A DNA stretch of 64,000 bases from Bacillota bacterium (GCA_015059305.1 SVAQ01000006.1:5392-69391), one strand, 5' to 3'; counted from the first letter of the stretch, positions 18,618 through 28,120 are shown. Program-made: numbers and translations. Notes: generated by a model from the sequence alone, not told the origin.

Positions 18618-19752
18618 AAAAGATTATTATGAAACTTTAGGAGTGTCTAAAGATGCTTCTGATGAGGAAATAAAAAGATCATTTAGAAAATTAGCTAAAC
18701 AATATCATCCGGATATTAATAAGGAACCTGGTGCTGAAGCTAAATTTAAAGAAATCGGTGAAGCTTATGCTGTTTTATCTGATCCCCAAAAGAGAAAGAC
18801 ATATGATCAATTTGGTTCTGCAGCCTTTGAAAATGGTGGTATGGGAAACGGTGGTTTCGGACCAGGTGGATTTGATTTTGGAGATATTGACTTAGATTCA
18901 ATTTTAAGAGATGTTTTTGGTGGGGGTTTTTCTTCATTTACAGGTTTTGGTGGAAATGCAGGAAGATCTCGCGGCGGTGCAAGACGTGGTGCTGATGTAA
19001 GATGTGTAGTTGATCTAACTTTTGAAGAAGCTTGTTTTGGTTGTGAAAAAGAAGTAGAATTAAATCTTAAAACGACTTGTGATGAATGTAATGGTAAAGG
19101 TGGATTTAAGGAAAAAACCTGTTCAACATGTAGTGGTCAAGGAGTAGTTCTTGAAAGAGTGCAATCTTTATTTGGTGTAATGCAAACCCAAAAAACTTGT
19201 CCGGATTGTATGGGACGAGGAGTTACATATGCTGATATATGTAATGAATGTAATGGAAGTGGCGTTATTAATAAGCGCAAAACCATTAAAGTTAAAATTC
19301 CTGAAGGTGTAGATAATGGTTATCAATTAAGATTAGCTCGTAAAGGAAATGCAGGGGTAAATGGCGCTGAAAATGGTGATTTATATGTTGAATTTAATAT
19401 TAAAAATCATCCACTTTTTGAAAGACAAGATAATGATATTTATTTAGAATTACCGATTAATATAGCTGAAGCAACATTAGGGTGTGAAAAAGAAATTCCG
19501 ACTCTTTTTGGCGATGTTATATTAGAAATAAAACCAGGAACTCAAAATTATACGAAACTTAAATTAAGAGGAAAAGGTATTAAAAGTCCAAATTCTCTAG
19601 TTAGAGGTAATATGTATGTTGTTGTTAATGTTATTGTTCCATCGAAGTTATCTCGAAAACAAAAGAAATTATTTGAGGAATTATTAGAATCAGATTTAGA
19701 TAATGATGACGCATTCAAAGATTTTAAGAAAGCTCAAAAAATGAATAAATAA
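18610..19752 (+). CDS. dnaJ: Chaperone DnaJ
   Basis: A 380-residue Hsp40. The J domain carries the HPD motif ([11 protein letters not shown]), then a Gly/Phe-rich linker (about residues 73-125), then four zinc-finger repeats [24 protein letters not shown] and CNECNGSG, then the substrate-binding domains. AAGGAG precedes the ATG inside pepF. A strong terminator ends the operon. Confidence 0.98.
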   Translation: MSKKDYYETLGVSKDASDEEIKRSFRKLAKQYHPDINKEPGAEAKFKEIGEAYAVLSDPQKRKTYDQFGSAAFENGGMGNGGFGPGGFDFGDIDLDSILRDVFGGGFSSFTGFGGNAGRSRGGARRGADVRCVVDLTFEEACFGCEKEVELNLKTTCDECNGKGGFKEKTCSTCSGQGVVLERVQSLFGVMQTQKTCPDCMGRGVTYADICNECNGSGVINKRKTIKVKIPEGVDNGYQLRLARKGNAGVNGAENGDLYVEFNIKNHPLFERQDNDIYLELPINIAEATLGCEKEIPTLFGDVILEIKPGTQNYTKLKLRGKGIKSPNSLVRGNMYVVVNVIVPSKLSRKQKKLFEELLESDLDNDDAFKDFKKAQKMNK

Positions 19753-19763
19753 TAAAGTATTTT

Positions 19764-19792
19764 AACTCTAATAAAAAAATTAGAGTTTTTTT
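19764..19792 (+). terminator. Intrinsic terminator of the heat-shock operon
   Basis: A 9-bp stem AACTCTAAT/ATTAGAGTT with an A6 loop is followed by seven T. Confidence 0.9.
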
Positions 19793-19798
19793 GTGACT

Positions 19799-19835
19799 AA
19801 AAAAGGAAATTTGGTAAGTAGTAGGTAATATATAG
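19799..19835 (+). promoter_or_regulatory. Shared promoter-like element, copy A (upstream of comEA)
   Basis: AAAAAAGGAAATT and AGGTAATATATAG are separated by 11 nt of unrelated sequence. The same two blocks at the same spacing occur at 46780-46816, and a variant occurs at 34162. The layout recalls an AGGAAA-type -35 and a GTAAT-containing -10, unlike the TTGACA/TATAAT promoters elsewhere in the window. Confidence 0.65.
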
Positions 19836-19876
19836 AGTGAAGGAAGAAATTATGAAGTAAAATTAAAAGGAGAAAA

Positions 19877-20590
19877 ATGAATTGGTTAAAAAAATATTTA
19901 AGTGAAATTTTACTAGGAATAGTTATTATTTTAATTGGTGGATTATATGCAATTGAATTTTATTTTTATTTTTATCAAAGTAATCAAGAAGAGATTTTAT
20001 TTGAAGAAGAAATAAAAAATGAGGAAGTAAGTGTTGCTCCGGTGAAGAAAATGTTTGTGGATATAAAAGGAGCAGTAAAAACTCCAGGTGTATATGAAAT
20101 TACAGATGAAACAATCATTAATGATGTTATTATTTTGGCTGGAGGATTTAATAGTAATGCCTATACGCATAATATTAATTTAAGTAAAAAACTTGCAAAT
20201 GAGACAGTTATTTATGTATATACAAAATATGAATATTCACTTTTAAATACGCCTAAAGAAAAAGAGGAGTGTATCTGTCCTGAAGTTGATATAAGTTCAT
20301 GTATAAATTCAGGAAGTAGTATAATAGAAACCGAAGATAATAATAAAGATGTTAGTAATGAAAATGATGCTTCATTAGAAAATGATGAAATAGCAAAAGT
20401 GCTTATAAACATAAATAGTGCTACTAAGGAGCAGCTGCTTACTTTAAATGGTATAGGTGATGCTAAAGCCCAAAGTATTATTGAATATCGTACCACAAAT
20501 GGCAACTTTCAAACGATCGAAGATATAAAAAAAGTATCAGGAATTTCTGATAGTATATATGAAAAGATTAAAGACGATATTACAGTCTAA
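19877..20590 (+). CDS. comEA: Competence protein ComEA
   Basis: A 237-residue membrane-anchored DNA receptor for natural transformation. An N-terminal membrane helix (ILLGIVIILIGGLYAIEF) is followed by an SLBB domain (VDIKGAVKTPGVYEI), an acidic Ser/Asn linker, and a C-terminal helix-hairpin-helix module (ININSATKEQLLTLNGIGDA) that binds DNA. AAAAGGAG precedes the ATG. It is coupled to comEC by a 32-nt overlap and is preceded by the shared promoter-like element. Confidence 0.95.
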   Translation: MNWLKKYLSEILLGIVIILIGGLYAIEFYFYFYQSNQEEILFEEEIKNEEVSVAPVKKMFVDIKGAVKTPGVYEITDETIINDVIILAGGFNSNAYTHNINLSKKLANETVIYVYTKYEYSLLNTPKEKEECICPEVDISSCINSGSSIIETEDNNKDVSNENDASLENDEIAKVLININSATKEQLLTLNGIGDAKAQSIIEYRTTNGNFQTIEDIKKVSGISDSIYEKIKDDITV

Positions 20591-22610
20591 AAGACTTTAC
20601 TTAATATTGTTAGTTCTTTTAGTTTTTTATGTTTTTTGTTTCACTAAGATTTTAAAATATAAATCTATTTACTCTGATGGATTTAATGAAGTGCAGGGAA
20701 AAATTATTAAATATTCTTTAACTGATGATAAAATTACTTTTATAATTAAAGCCAAAGAAAAAATAAGCGCCACTTATTATTTTGAAAATATTAAAAAATT
20801 AAATAATATAAAAATTGGAAGTGAAGTTTTAGTTAAAGGTGAAATGCATGAGCCATCTTCTAATACAATACCAAATACTTTTAACTATCAAAAATATTTA
20901 TATAATAATAAAATATATAAAACAATCAAAGTGGATAGTATAGTAGCTCTAAAAAAGGAGCTTTCTTTATTTTCTAAAATTAAAAATTTTATTTATAAGA
21001 AAGTGGAAAATAATGAATACTTAAAATTATTCATAGTTGGAGATAAAACATCCCTTGATAATAATATTTATGATAGTTTTAAAGATTGTGGTGTTGCACA
21101 TTTATTAGCTGTTTCAGGAATGCATGTTTCAGTTTTAGTGGCCATTTTAAATTTTCTTTTAAAATATATTTCTGATAACAAAAGAAAAGTAATTATTTCT
21201 ATTTTTTTATTTTTTTATGCTTATGTTGTTAACTTTTCACCCTCGATTTTAAGGGTAGTTTTTTTCTTTGTCTTTAGCTTTATTAATAAAAGATTAGAGT
21301 TAAAATTAAATGATATTCAGATCTTATTTTGGGTAGCATTTATCTTGCTAATTATTAATCCTTTTTTTATCTATCATTTAGGATTTATTTATTCCTTTGT
21401 GACAGTATTTAGTTTATTTTTGACTAGAAAATACTTAAAAGGTAAGTATTTGAGCGATATTTTAGTTATTAGCTTTTGGGCTTTATTATTTACATTACCT
21501 ATAACTGCAGGTATGAATTATGAAATAAATTTAATAACCTTTATTAGTAATTTAATTTTAATCCCGTTGGTAACTTTTATATTGTATCCTTTGTCCTTAA
21601 TATGTTTTATCTTTCCGGCGTTACAGTTTTTACTTTCAAGTTTAACTAACTTGATGGAAATTATAGTTTCATTTATTAGTAATGTTAGTTTTTTAACAAT
21701 AAACATCCCTAAGCTTTCGTGGTTCGCGATTATAATATATTATGTTTTACTGCTATTAATTGTATATTATAATTCAAAAATATATATGGGTCTAACAGTT
21801 TTTTTTGTGCTGATTATTAAAATGTTTCCTTTTCTAAATTCGGGTTATCAATTATATTTTTTGGATGTAGGTCAAGGCGATTCAACTGTATTAATAAGTC
21901 CATATCAAAAAGAGGGGATAATGATTGATACAGGTGGTATTGACAATTATGGAAAAAAAACAAGTTACTATATTTCTGATAATATAATTTTATTTTTAAA
22001 AAGCATTGGTATAACAAAATTAAAATTTTTGATTGTTACGCATGGCGATTTAGATCATATAGGAAATACTGAGTATTTAGTAGAAAACTTTAAAGTTGAG
22101 AAAGTAATTTTTAATTGTGGTGAATTTAATGAGTTAGAACAAAAACTAATTGAAGTTTTAGATAAAAAGAAAATACCATATTATTCATGTATTAAAGAAT
22201 TAAATATAGATGATAATAAATTATATTTTCTTAATAATAAAGATTATGGTAATGAGAATGATAATTCGTCAGTTATTTATACAGAACATAATAATCATAG
22301 ATTTTTATTTATGGGAGATGTTGGTATTGAAGTAGAAGAAGATTTAATAAAAAAGTATAATCTTCAAGATATAGATGTATTAAAAGTAGGTCATCATGGA
22401 AGTAGGACAAGCTCTAGCAAAAGTTTTATAGATATAATTGAGCCTAAATATTCAATTATTAGTGTTGGTAAAAATAACAGATATGGACATCCGAATGATA
22501 TAGTTCTAGACAATTTAGAAGATTCTAAAATTTATAGAACAGATCAAGATGGAAGCATTATGTTTAAAACTAAAAATAATAAATTAGAAATAAAGACTTG
22601 TGTGCCATAG
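20559..22610 (+). CDS. comEC: Competence DNA channel ComEC/Rec2
   Basis: A 683-residue protein. An N-terminal OB-like region is followed by the Competence domain with many membrane helices (LLAVSGMHVSVLVAI) and a C-terminal metallo-beta-lactamase-like domain (FLDVGQGDS, MIDTGG, THGDLDHIG, LKVGHHGSRTSSS). It forms the channel that carries single-stranded DNA across the membrane; the MBL domain may digest the other strand. All MBL metal motifs are kept. No clear ribosome-binding site precedes the start inside comEA, so translation is probably coupled. Parts of its 3' end are repeated at 23672-24402. Confidence 0.95.
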   Translation: MKRLKTILQSKRLYLILLVLLVFYVFCFTKILKYKSIYSDGFNEVQGKIIKYSLTDDKITFIIKAKEKISATYYFENIKKLNNIKIGSEVLVKGEMHEPSSNTIPNTFNYQKYLYNNKIYKTIKVDSIVALKKELSLFSKIKNFIYKKVENNEYLKLFIVGDKTSLDNNIYDSFKDCGVAHLLAVSGMHVSVLVAILNFLLKYISDNKRKVIISIFLFFYAYVVNFSPSILRVVFFFVFSFINKRLELKLNDIQILFWVAFILLIINPFFIYHLGFIYSFVTVFSLFLTRKYLKGKYLSDILVISFWALLFTLPITAGMNYEINLITFISNLILIPLVTFILYPLSLICFIFPALQFLLSSLTNLMEIIVSFISNVSFLTINIPKLSWFAIIIYYVLLLLIVYYNSKIYMGLTVFFVLIIKMFPFLNSGYQLYFLDVGQGDSTVLISPYQKEGIMIDTGGIDNYGKKTSYYISDNIILFLKSIGITKLKFLIVTHGDLDHIGNTEYLVENFKVEKVIFNCGEFNELEQKLIEVLDKKKIPYYSCIKELNIDDNKLYFLNNKDYGNENDNSSVIYTEHNNHRFLFMGDVGIEVEEDLIKKYNLQDIDVLKVGHHGSRTSSSKSFIDIIEPKYSIISVGKNNRYGHPNDIVLDNLEDSKIYRTDQDGSIMFKTKNNKLEIKTCVP

Positions 22611-22649
22611 GAGTGGTAATAGTAATTATTTAAATTCAAATTCAAAAAT

Positions 22650-22670
22650 ATATGATATAATATATCATAT
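22650..22670. repeat. Perfect inverted repeat over the -10 region of the 22686 gene
   Basis: ATATGATATA and TATATCATAT flank a single A. A TATAAT (22656-22661) lies inside, and the ribosome-binding site AAGGA follows one base later. It could be an operator or a short hairpin; AT-rich sequence makes chance palindromes more likely. Confidence 0.45.
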
Positions 22671-22685
22671 AAGGATGTGTTTAAA

Positions 22686-23585
22686 ATGGGATGGATTATC
22701 ATAGGAATGATTGATAATATAATAAAAAGTTTTCAATATGCATGGTTTATTTTGATTCCTTTAATTTTAATTATTATATTTTTAATAACTAAAAAGAAAA
22801 AATTAAGTCAAAATAATATTAAAGAAAGAAAAAAGATATCAAAAATTATTTATTGTTTGATTCTGTTTATCTTTTTATCAATATTTACAGTTAGGGCATG
22901 GGGACCAAATTTTTATAAAATAATAATAAGTTTTTCTATATGTGGTAAAGAGAAAATAGTAGAACAAAAATTAGAAAATAAGTATGGAAAGAATTTTAAT
23001 TATATTTCACAGGGTAAGATAGTTATCGAAGAATACGCAGGAGATACTTTAGGACAAGACATTAATGGGGATTATTCCGTTAGATATATTTTTAAAGATG
23101 ATGATGGTGTAATTGCTATTGTAGAATATAAGAAAAATTATCAAAGCGATTATTATGAATCGAAAAGAAGCAAATATGAAATTGAGAAAATGGTGTATGA
23201 TTATGCCGAAAAAGTCAAATTTGAGAAAAAGTTTTATGTGTATGTAGAGTCACCTTATGAATTAATTAATAATTCAGATTTAAATGAAAAAACTAGTAAT
23301 AATTTTATACAAGAAGAACGTAATCATGATAGAATTATATTCATATTAACTGAGTCTTCAGACAAAAATCAAGATTTTATTGTATCTGCTTTACAAAATA
23401 TTTTTGATAGAGATGATTATTTTTGTGTTCATGAGCATGTAGTTGTCGAAAATGAATATGAAAAAGCTATTAGTTTTTATAATTCACTTGGTTCGCAAAA
23501 TGGAATAGCTAACCATGAATATGAAGAATATTTTGATTTTAATAAAAATAATCAGGTTCAGTTTAAATATTACTATGTAAGATAA
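22686..23585 (+). CDS. Unknown two-helix membrane protein
   Basis: A 299-residue protein that I do not recognise. Two hydrophobic segments lie near residues 15-36 and 50-70 with Lys-rich flanks, followed by a soluble domain of about 210 residues rich in charged and aromatic residues. It begins at an ATG with AAGGA 10 nt upstream; the frame is open from a GTG at 22677. It sits between comEC and a truncated comEC copy, so it may have arrived with the rearrangement there. A terminator follows. Confidence 0.7.
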   Translation: MGWIIIGMIDNIIKSFQYAWFILIPLILIIIFLITKKKKLSQNNIKERKKISKIIYCLILFIFLSIFTVRAWGPNFYKIIISFSICGKEKIVEQKLENKYGKNFNYISQGKIVIEEYAGDTLGQDINGDYSVRYIFKDDDGVIAIVEYKKNYQSDYYESKRSKYEIEKMVYDYAEKVKFEKKFYVYVESPYELINNSDLNEKTSNNFIQEERNHDRIIFILTESSDKNQDFIVSALQNIFDRDDYFCVHEHVVVENEYEKAISFYNSLGSQNGIANHEYEEYFDFNKNNQVQFKYYYVR

Positions 23586-23598
23586 ATTTTAAAATACT

Positions 23599-23626
23599 AA
23601 AGATTGTTGTAACACAATCTTTTTTT
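23599..23626 (+). terminator. Intrinsic terminator after the 22686 gene
   Basis: A 9-bp stem AAAGATTGT/ACAATCTTT with a 6-nt loop runs into a T-run. Confidence 0.85.
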
Positions 23627-23636
23627 AAAGAAATAA

Positions 23637-24242
23637 TTGGATTCTATTCGTGTGCGTAACCGACAATCACCACACGGCGACTATGATCATATGGGAGAAG
23701 CGATTAATCTAGTTAATAATTTCAAAGTTGAAAAAGTGATATTTAATTGTGGAAAGTTTAATGAACTTGAACAAGATTTAATCAAAATTTTAGATAATAA
23801 GAAGATACCATATTACAGTTGTATTAAAAAATTAAATATAGATAATAAAAAATTATATTTTCTGAAAACACGAGATTATGGTAATGAAAATGATAATTCA
23901 AGCATTATTTATACAGAACTAAATAAGCGTAAATTTCTATTTATGGGAGATGCAGGAAAAGAGGCTGAAGAAGATATAATAGAAAAGTATAATTTACAAA
24001 ATATAGATGTTTTAAAAGTAGGGCATCATGGAAGTAAGACCAGCAGTAGTAAAGAATTTATAGAAATAATTAATCCTAAGTATTCAATAATAAGCGTTGG
24101 AAAAAATAATAGATATGGACATCCAAATAAAGAAGTATTAGATAATTTAAATAATTCTAAAATATATAGAACAGACCAAGATGGAAGTATCATCTTTGAG
24201 ATAAAGAAGGATAAAATAGAAATTGGAACTTGTGCACCATAG
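23637..24242 (+). pseudogene. Truncated comEC copy (MBL domain only)
   Basis: A 201-codon open frame that from 23672 on is a close copy of the last 190 residues of ComEC at 20559-22610. It keeps HGDYDHMG, LKVGHHGSKTSSS and the same end (YRTDQDGSI, then TCAP for TCVP). The membrane channel and the first MBL strand motif (FLDVGQGDS...DTGG) are missing. The only starts are a TTG at 23637 and an ATG at 23691, neither with a convincing ribosome-binding site. It is probably a decaying partial duplicate, although the frame is intact and most changes are conservative, so expression cannot be excluded. Confidence 0.75.
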
Positions 24243-24255
24243 AAAGGAATGAAAT

Positions 24256-24402
24256 GTAGAAAAAGTGATATTTAATTATGCTGAATTTAATGAACTTGAA
24301 CAAGATTTAATAAAAAATTTAAATACAAAGAATATACTGTAAATTTCTATTTATGGGAGATGTAGGTTTAAAAGTAGAAGAGGATTTAATAGAAAAATAT
24401 AG
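24256..24402 (+). pseudogene. Second, degraded comEC 3' fragment
   Basis: 24256-24340 encodes VEKVIFNYAEFNELEQDLIK and then reaches a stop. From 24341 the sequence resumes in another frame with KFLFMGDVGLKVEEDLIEKY and is cut off. Compared with the copy at 23637, an internal stretch of roughly 180 nt is deleted and the 3' end is lost. It is clearly non-functional. Confidence 0.85.
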
Positions 24403-24437
24403 CACGATAATATGAATTAGTATGATAGAATATATAT

Positions 24438-24710
24438 ATGAAGATAAGAAGAAAAAATAAAAGAATAATATGGATAATTTTATTAATTGTTGGAATAATC
24501 CCTTTTGTTATACCTTTGATAGCGGGAGTATATGATTCTATAGCGGGATTTAGTGGTTTGTGTATTCTTGAATGTGATAATTACTATGGATTTAATGCTT
24601 TAATAGATAGTATATATTTATATTCATTTATATTTTGGCCAACTTACATTATTGGCTTTGTTTTGATTGTATTATCTTTTATAAAATTAAAAAGAAAAAA
24701 ACACAAGTGA
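24438..24710 (+). CDS. Unknown small membrane protein, two helices
   Basis: A 90-residue basic-ended protein with hydrophobic segments at about residues 10-32 and 60-80, and a Cys pair between them (CILEC). I do not recognise the family. No strong ribosome-binding site is visible ahead of the ATG. It lies in the rearranged stretch after comEC. Confidence 0.55.
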   Translation: MKIRRKNKRIIWIILLIVGIIPFVIPLIAGVYDSIAGFSGLCILECDNYYGFNALIDSIYLYSFIFWPTYIIGFVLIVLSFIKLKRKKHK

Positions 24711-25072
24711 TTATTATATAAAAAAAGTAATTAATAGAGAATATTATCAGAGAGTTTGCAGTTTTATTTCTATGAATGAATATAGTTATAATTTTGAAAC
24801 TGGAGTAAACAATTGTAATAGAAATTGTCCGTTTGCAAACGAGATAAGAAATGAATTTATGTCTATAAAAAATAAATATAATATAAATATTAGTGTATTT
24901 AAATAGAAAATTATATAAATCTTTAGGCTCAATGTATATATTATCTTTGAAAAGTTATATATAACAATTTATTAATAAGAACATAAAATATAGTACATCG
25001 CTAGTGATGTTTAAATAGATGGACCTGGTATAGGTCCTTTTCAAATGATTTAAAAAATAGTATAATTTACCT
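24711..25072. other. Gene-poor stretch after the comEC fragments
   Basis: This 362-nt interval has no convincing gene. A 44-codon frame at 24772-24906 has no ribosome-binding site and looks like the decayed end of something longer. A weak hairpin ACATC-N6-GATGT lies at 24995-25010, and a terminator at 25021-25041. The rest is plain AT-rich sequence, consistent with decay. Confidence 0.6.
25021..25041 (+). terminator. Terminator-like hairpin before holA
   Basis: A GC-rich 6-bp stem GGACCT/AGGTCC with a 5-nt loop is followed by TTTT. The hairpin is solid but the T-run is short. Confidence 0.65.
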
Positions 25073-26023
25073 ATGAATATATATTTAGTAACAAGTGATA
25101 GTTATAAACTTATAGATGCTGAAGTAGAGAAAATTCTTCAGGGATCTTTGAATGTAGTAAAATATGATTTACGCGTTGATTCACTGATTGATGTAATTAA
25201 TGAAGCAAATTATTATTCTCTAACTAATGAAAAAAAATACATTGTGGTTAAAAGTAATAACTTATTTAAAGCTACTAAAAAAGAAGAGAGTAATGAGGAA
25301 GATGGTTTTAATAAAGATATAAAACTATTGGAAAAATACTTAGCAAATCCAAGTGAGCTAAGCACTATAATTTTTATTTCATATGAAACTCCTGATAAGC
25401 GGCGAAAAGTATTTAAACAGATTGCTGAAAAGGGAAATGCAATTATTCTTGCTCCTTTTAACAAAAAGGATTTAACTTATAAATGCATGGAAATTTTAAA
25501 GCAAAAAGGATATACTGCTAATTATGACGTAGCAAATTTCATTGTTGAAAATTCATATGTGAATTATGATATTATGACAAATGAACTCGAAAAAATATAT
25601 GTTTTATTAAAACCAGGTTTATTAACTATTGAAATTTTAAAAGGGATTATTTCGACATCCTTAACTAGTAATGTTTATTCATATATAAATGCTATTATTA
25701 ATCGAGATTTAGATTTAGCGTTTAAATCGAGTAAAAATTTTGAACTATTAAAAATAGATCCTACAATGGTTCTGATAATGCTAGCTAAAGAATTTCAAAT
25801 TCTTTATATGATAAAAAATGATGTTAATTTAAGGGAATTACAAAATCATTTGAGGAAAGAAGACTGGCAAATGAATTCATACATAGCAAATAAAGACCTA
25901 TATACTTTAAATGAACTAAAAAAAATCATAATCAAATTAAATGATTATGATTTTAGAGTAAAAAGTGGACTATTGGATAAAAGTGTGATGCTAGATTTAT
26001 TATCTTTAGAATTTTGTGAATAA
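25073..26023 (+). CDS. holA: DNA polymerase III delta subunit
   Basis: A 316-residue clamp-loader subunit. It starts MNIYLVTSDSYKLI and has the AAA-like core (YYSLTNEKKYIVVKSNN, STIIFISYETPDKRRKVFKQ) and helical C-terminus (DPTMVLIMLAKEFQILY, SGLLDKSVMLDLLSLEFCE) of the HolA family. comEC followed by holA is the usual Firmicute order. The -10 TATAAT (25061-25066) ends six bases before the ATG and no ribosome-binding site is present, so the transcript may be leaderless. It meets rnhC tail to tail with one base between stops. Confidence 0.92.
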   Translation: MNIYLVTSDSYKLIDAEVEKILQGSLNVVKYDLRVDSLIDVINEANYYSLTNEKKYIVVKSNNLFKATKKEESNEEDGFNKDIKLLEKYLANPSELSTIIFISYETPDKRRKVFKQIAEKGNAIILAPFNKKDLTYKCMEILKQKGYTANYDVANFIVENSYVNYDIMTNELEKIYVLLKPGLLTIEILKGIISTSLTSNVYSYINAIINRDLDLAFKSSKNFELLKIDPTMVLIMLAKEFQILYMIKNDVNLRELQNHLRKEDWQMNSYIANKDLYTLNELKKIIIKLNDYDFRVKSGLLDKSVMLDLLSLEFCE

Positions 26024-26024
26024 A

Positions 26025-26948
26025 CTATTGAAGTTTTGTAATATTTTTAAAATTCATTTTAGCAAAGTTATTTAAATAATCTTTGCTTTTTTCTTGCATG
26101 ATTTTATCGATTTGTTTGTCTACAAGTGGACCTGCTCCTTTAGGAAGTTGATAACCAAAATCCTTTTCTAACTTTTGCATTTCTGATAAGAAAATATATC
26201 TAGCAATAATTGAAGCTGCTGCTACTGCCATGCACTTGCTTTCCCCCTTAGTATAGAAAGAAATGTTTGTAACTTTCTTGGGAACTTCATCTAAGTATTC
26301 ATAATATTTTTTTTCGTTAACAAACTGATCAACTACACAGTGAGTGTAATTTGGATTATACTTTTCTATTAAAGAGCATAGGACTTTATTATGTAAAATA
26401 CATTTTAATTTTACCAAATTTATATCTTTAAAGTTTTCGTTATAAGTTTTATTGTTAAGAATATAACAAACATAAGGGATATTTTTTATAATATCTGGAG
26501 CGATTTCCTTAATTTTGTTATCATCAATTTGTTTGGAATCTTTAACTCCTAAGCTCCTCATGTATTCGATATTTTCTTTTGAGACATAAGTTGCAGCAAC
26601 CACTACTGGGCCAAAAACATCACCGCATCCAGTTTCATCGCTACCTATGGTAGATGTATTTAAGAAAAAAGTATCATCCTTTTTCTTATCTTTTTTTTCT
26701 TTTTTGTTGTCTGTATCAATTATTTTACCATTTAATCTTTTTTCGGCATCAATCCAAATGCTGGCTTCAATATCAGCGCCGATCCCTTGAAACATTACTT
26801 TTCCTGATTCATACAAAGTGATAGTTACATCATAATTTTTGGCTTGAAACACTGAATAAGGAGGATTTTTTTCACATTTAAATGGTTCATAAAATTTTAT
26901 AAATTTTTTCTTTAGATTTTCACTTAATTTAAAGACTATACAATTCAT
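26025..26948 (-). CDS. rnhC: Ribonuclease HIII
   Basis: A 307-residue RNase H that cuts RNA in RNA-DNA hybrids. An N-terminal TBP-like domain (about residues 1-80) is joined by a Lys-rich linker to the catalytic domain starting STIGSDETGCGDVFGPVVVA, which holds the first acidic residues (D-E-G-D). AVAAASIIARYIFL is the conserved later helix. TGAGGTG precedes the ATG. Divergent from cvpA as in Bacillus, although zapA is missing here. Confidence 0.95.
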   Translation of the reverse strand: MNCIVFKLSENLKKKFIKFYEPFKCEKNPPYSVFQAKNYDVTITLYESGKVMFQGIGADIEASIWIDAEKRLNGKIIDTDNKKEKKDKKKDDTFFLNTSTIGSDETGCGDVFGPVVVAATYVSKENIEYMRSLGVKDSKQIDDNKIKEIAPDIIKNIPYVCYILNNKTYNENFKDINLVKLKCILHNKVLCSLIEKYNPNYTHCVVDQFVNEKKYYEYLDEVPKKVTNISFYTKGESKCMAVAAASIIARYIFLSEMQKLEKDFGYQLPKGAGPLVDKQIDKIMQEKSKDYLNNFAKMNFKNITKLQ

Positions 26949-27086
26949 ATTTGCACCTCAGGCTTATTTTATCACATGTTTTTGGACATTGCACCTTTTG
27001 CTGTTTAGTTTTGACATATAGTTTATAATTTGCTTTATTTTTTGGTAAACTTATAATATAATTAAAATAGAGATGAGGTAGGGAAT

Positions 27087-27785
27087 ATGAGTATAGTTGA
27101 TATTTGTGCTCTTGTGATTATTGCACTCGGAGCATTAGCAGGATTTAAAAGAGGTGCAATAAGAAGTTTAGTTCAATTAATTGGTTTAGTCGCAATTGTA
27201 ATTGTAGCTTATCAGTTTAAAGGTTTGCTAGGTAATTTTTTAGTAAAAGTACTACCGTTTTTTAATTTCGGCGGAGCATTAAATGAGCTTTATTCCTTGA
27301 ATATTTTGTTATATCAAGGTGTAGCCTTTGTAGTAATCTTCATATTATTATATTGTGTTTTAAATATTTTAATTGGATTATCAGGAATTTTAGATTTACT
27401 AGTTAAACTAACCATAATTTTAGAAATCCCATCAAAGATTATAGGAACTATTTTAGGGGCTGTAGAGGCAATAATATTTGTTTTCGTAGCAGCGTTTGTA
27501 ATGTTACAAAATCCAGCGACTCAAAAATATGTTATGGAAAGTAAATATACTTTAACTATTGTTGAAAGAACTCCAGTTGTTAAAGAAGTGTTTGCAAGAA
27601 CAATTGCAGCTTCACAAGAAATATATAAATCTGTTAAAGATCATCAAGAAACAGGAAATATGATTGAAGCAAATTTAGAAATAATTAGATCTTTAATTAA
27701 ATATGGAGTAGTAGATGCTCCGACAGTTCAAGAAGCAATCGATAATGGAAAACTGCATATGCCAAATGTTGTAGTTGCATCTTAG
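27087..27785 (+). CDS. cvpA: CvpA family membrane protein
   Basis: A 232-residue protein with four hydrophobic helices in residues 5-145 and the family start VDICALVIIALGALAGFKRG. A soluble tail of about 85 residues follows. CvpA proteins are linked to colicin V export and envelope stress; the activity is unknown. GAGGTAGG precedes the ATG. It forms a two-gene unit with the thioredoxin gene 12 nt downstream. Confidence 0.88.
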   Translation: MSIVDICALVIIALGALAGFKRGAIRSLVQLIGLVAIVIVAYQFKGLLGNFLVKVLPFFNFGGALNELYSLNILLYQGVAFVVIFILLYCVLNILIGLSGILDLLVKLTIILEIPSKIIGTILGAVEAIIFVFVAAFVMLQNPATQKYVMESKYTLTIVERTPVVKEVFARTIAASQEIYKSVKDHQETGNMIEANLEIIRSLIKYGVVDAPTVQEAIDNGKLHMPNVVVAS

Positions 27786-27797
27786 AAAGGAAATTTA

Positions 27798-28097
27798 ATG
27801 ATAAAACATTTAGAAAAAGAATCTGATTTTTACGATATTGTAGCAAAAGAAACATGTATGGTTGATTTTTATGCTGATTGGTGTGGCCCTTGCAAAATGT
27901 TATTACCAGTTTTAGACGAAATTGACTTTGTAGACGTTATCAAAGTAAATGTTGATCAATATCCTGAAATAGCTAAAAAATTCGGGATTATGAGCATTCC
28001 AACTCTTGTTTTTTTCAAAGACGGACTTGAACAAGATAGAGAAATAGGTTATCGCGGAATTGATGAAATAAAAGCTACCTTTAAATCGATTCAATAA
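27798..28097 (+). CDS. trxA: Thioredoxin
   Basis: A 99-residue thioredoxin fold with the redox site DWCGPCK and the cis-Pro loop MSIPTLVFFKDG. It has no signal peptide, so it is a cytosolic disulfide reductase. AGAAAGGAA precedes the ATG. The sequence is shorter and more divergent than the main TrxA of many Bacilli, and a second thioredoxin elsewhere is possible. Confidence 0.93.
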   Translation: MIKHLEKESDFYDIVAKETCMVDFYADWCGPCKMLLPVLDEIDFVDVIKVNVDQYPEIAKKFGIMSIPTLVFFKDGLEQDREIGYRGIDEIKATFKSIQ

Positions 28098-28098
28098 G

Positions 28099-28120
28099 CA
28101 CACTTTAGAGTGTGTTTTTA
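28099..28120 (+). terminator. Intrinsic terminator after trxA
   Basis: A 6-bp stem CACACT/AGTGTG with a TTAG loop is followed by TTTTTATTTTT. Confidence 0.85.

Noticed and set aside
24772..24906. 44-codon frame in the gap before holA
   Set aside because: No ribosome-binding site, flanked by decayed sequence; most likely a remnant, so not listed as a gene.
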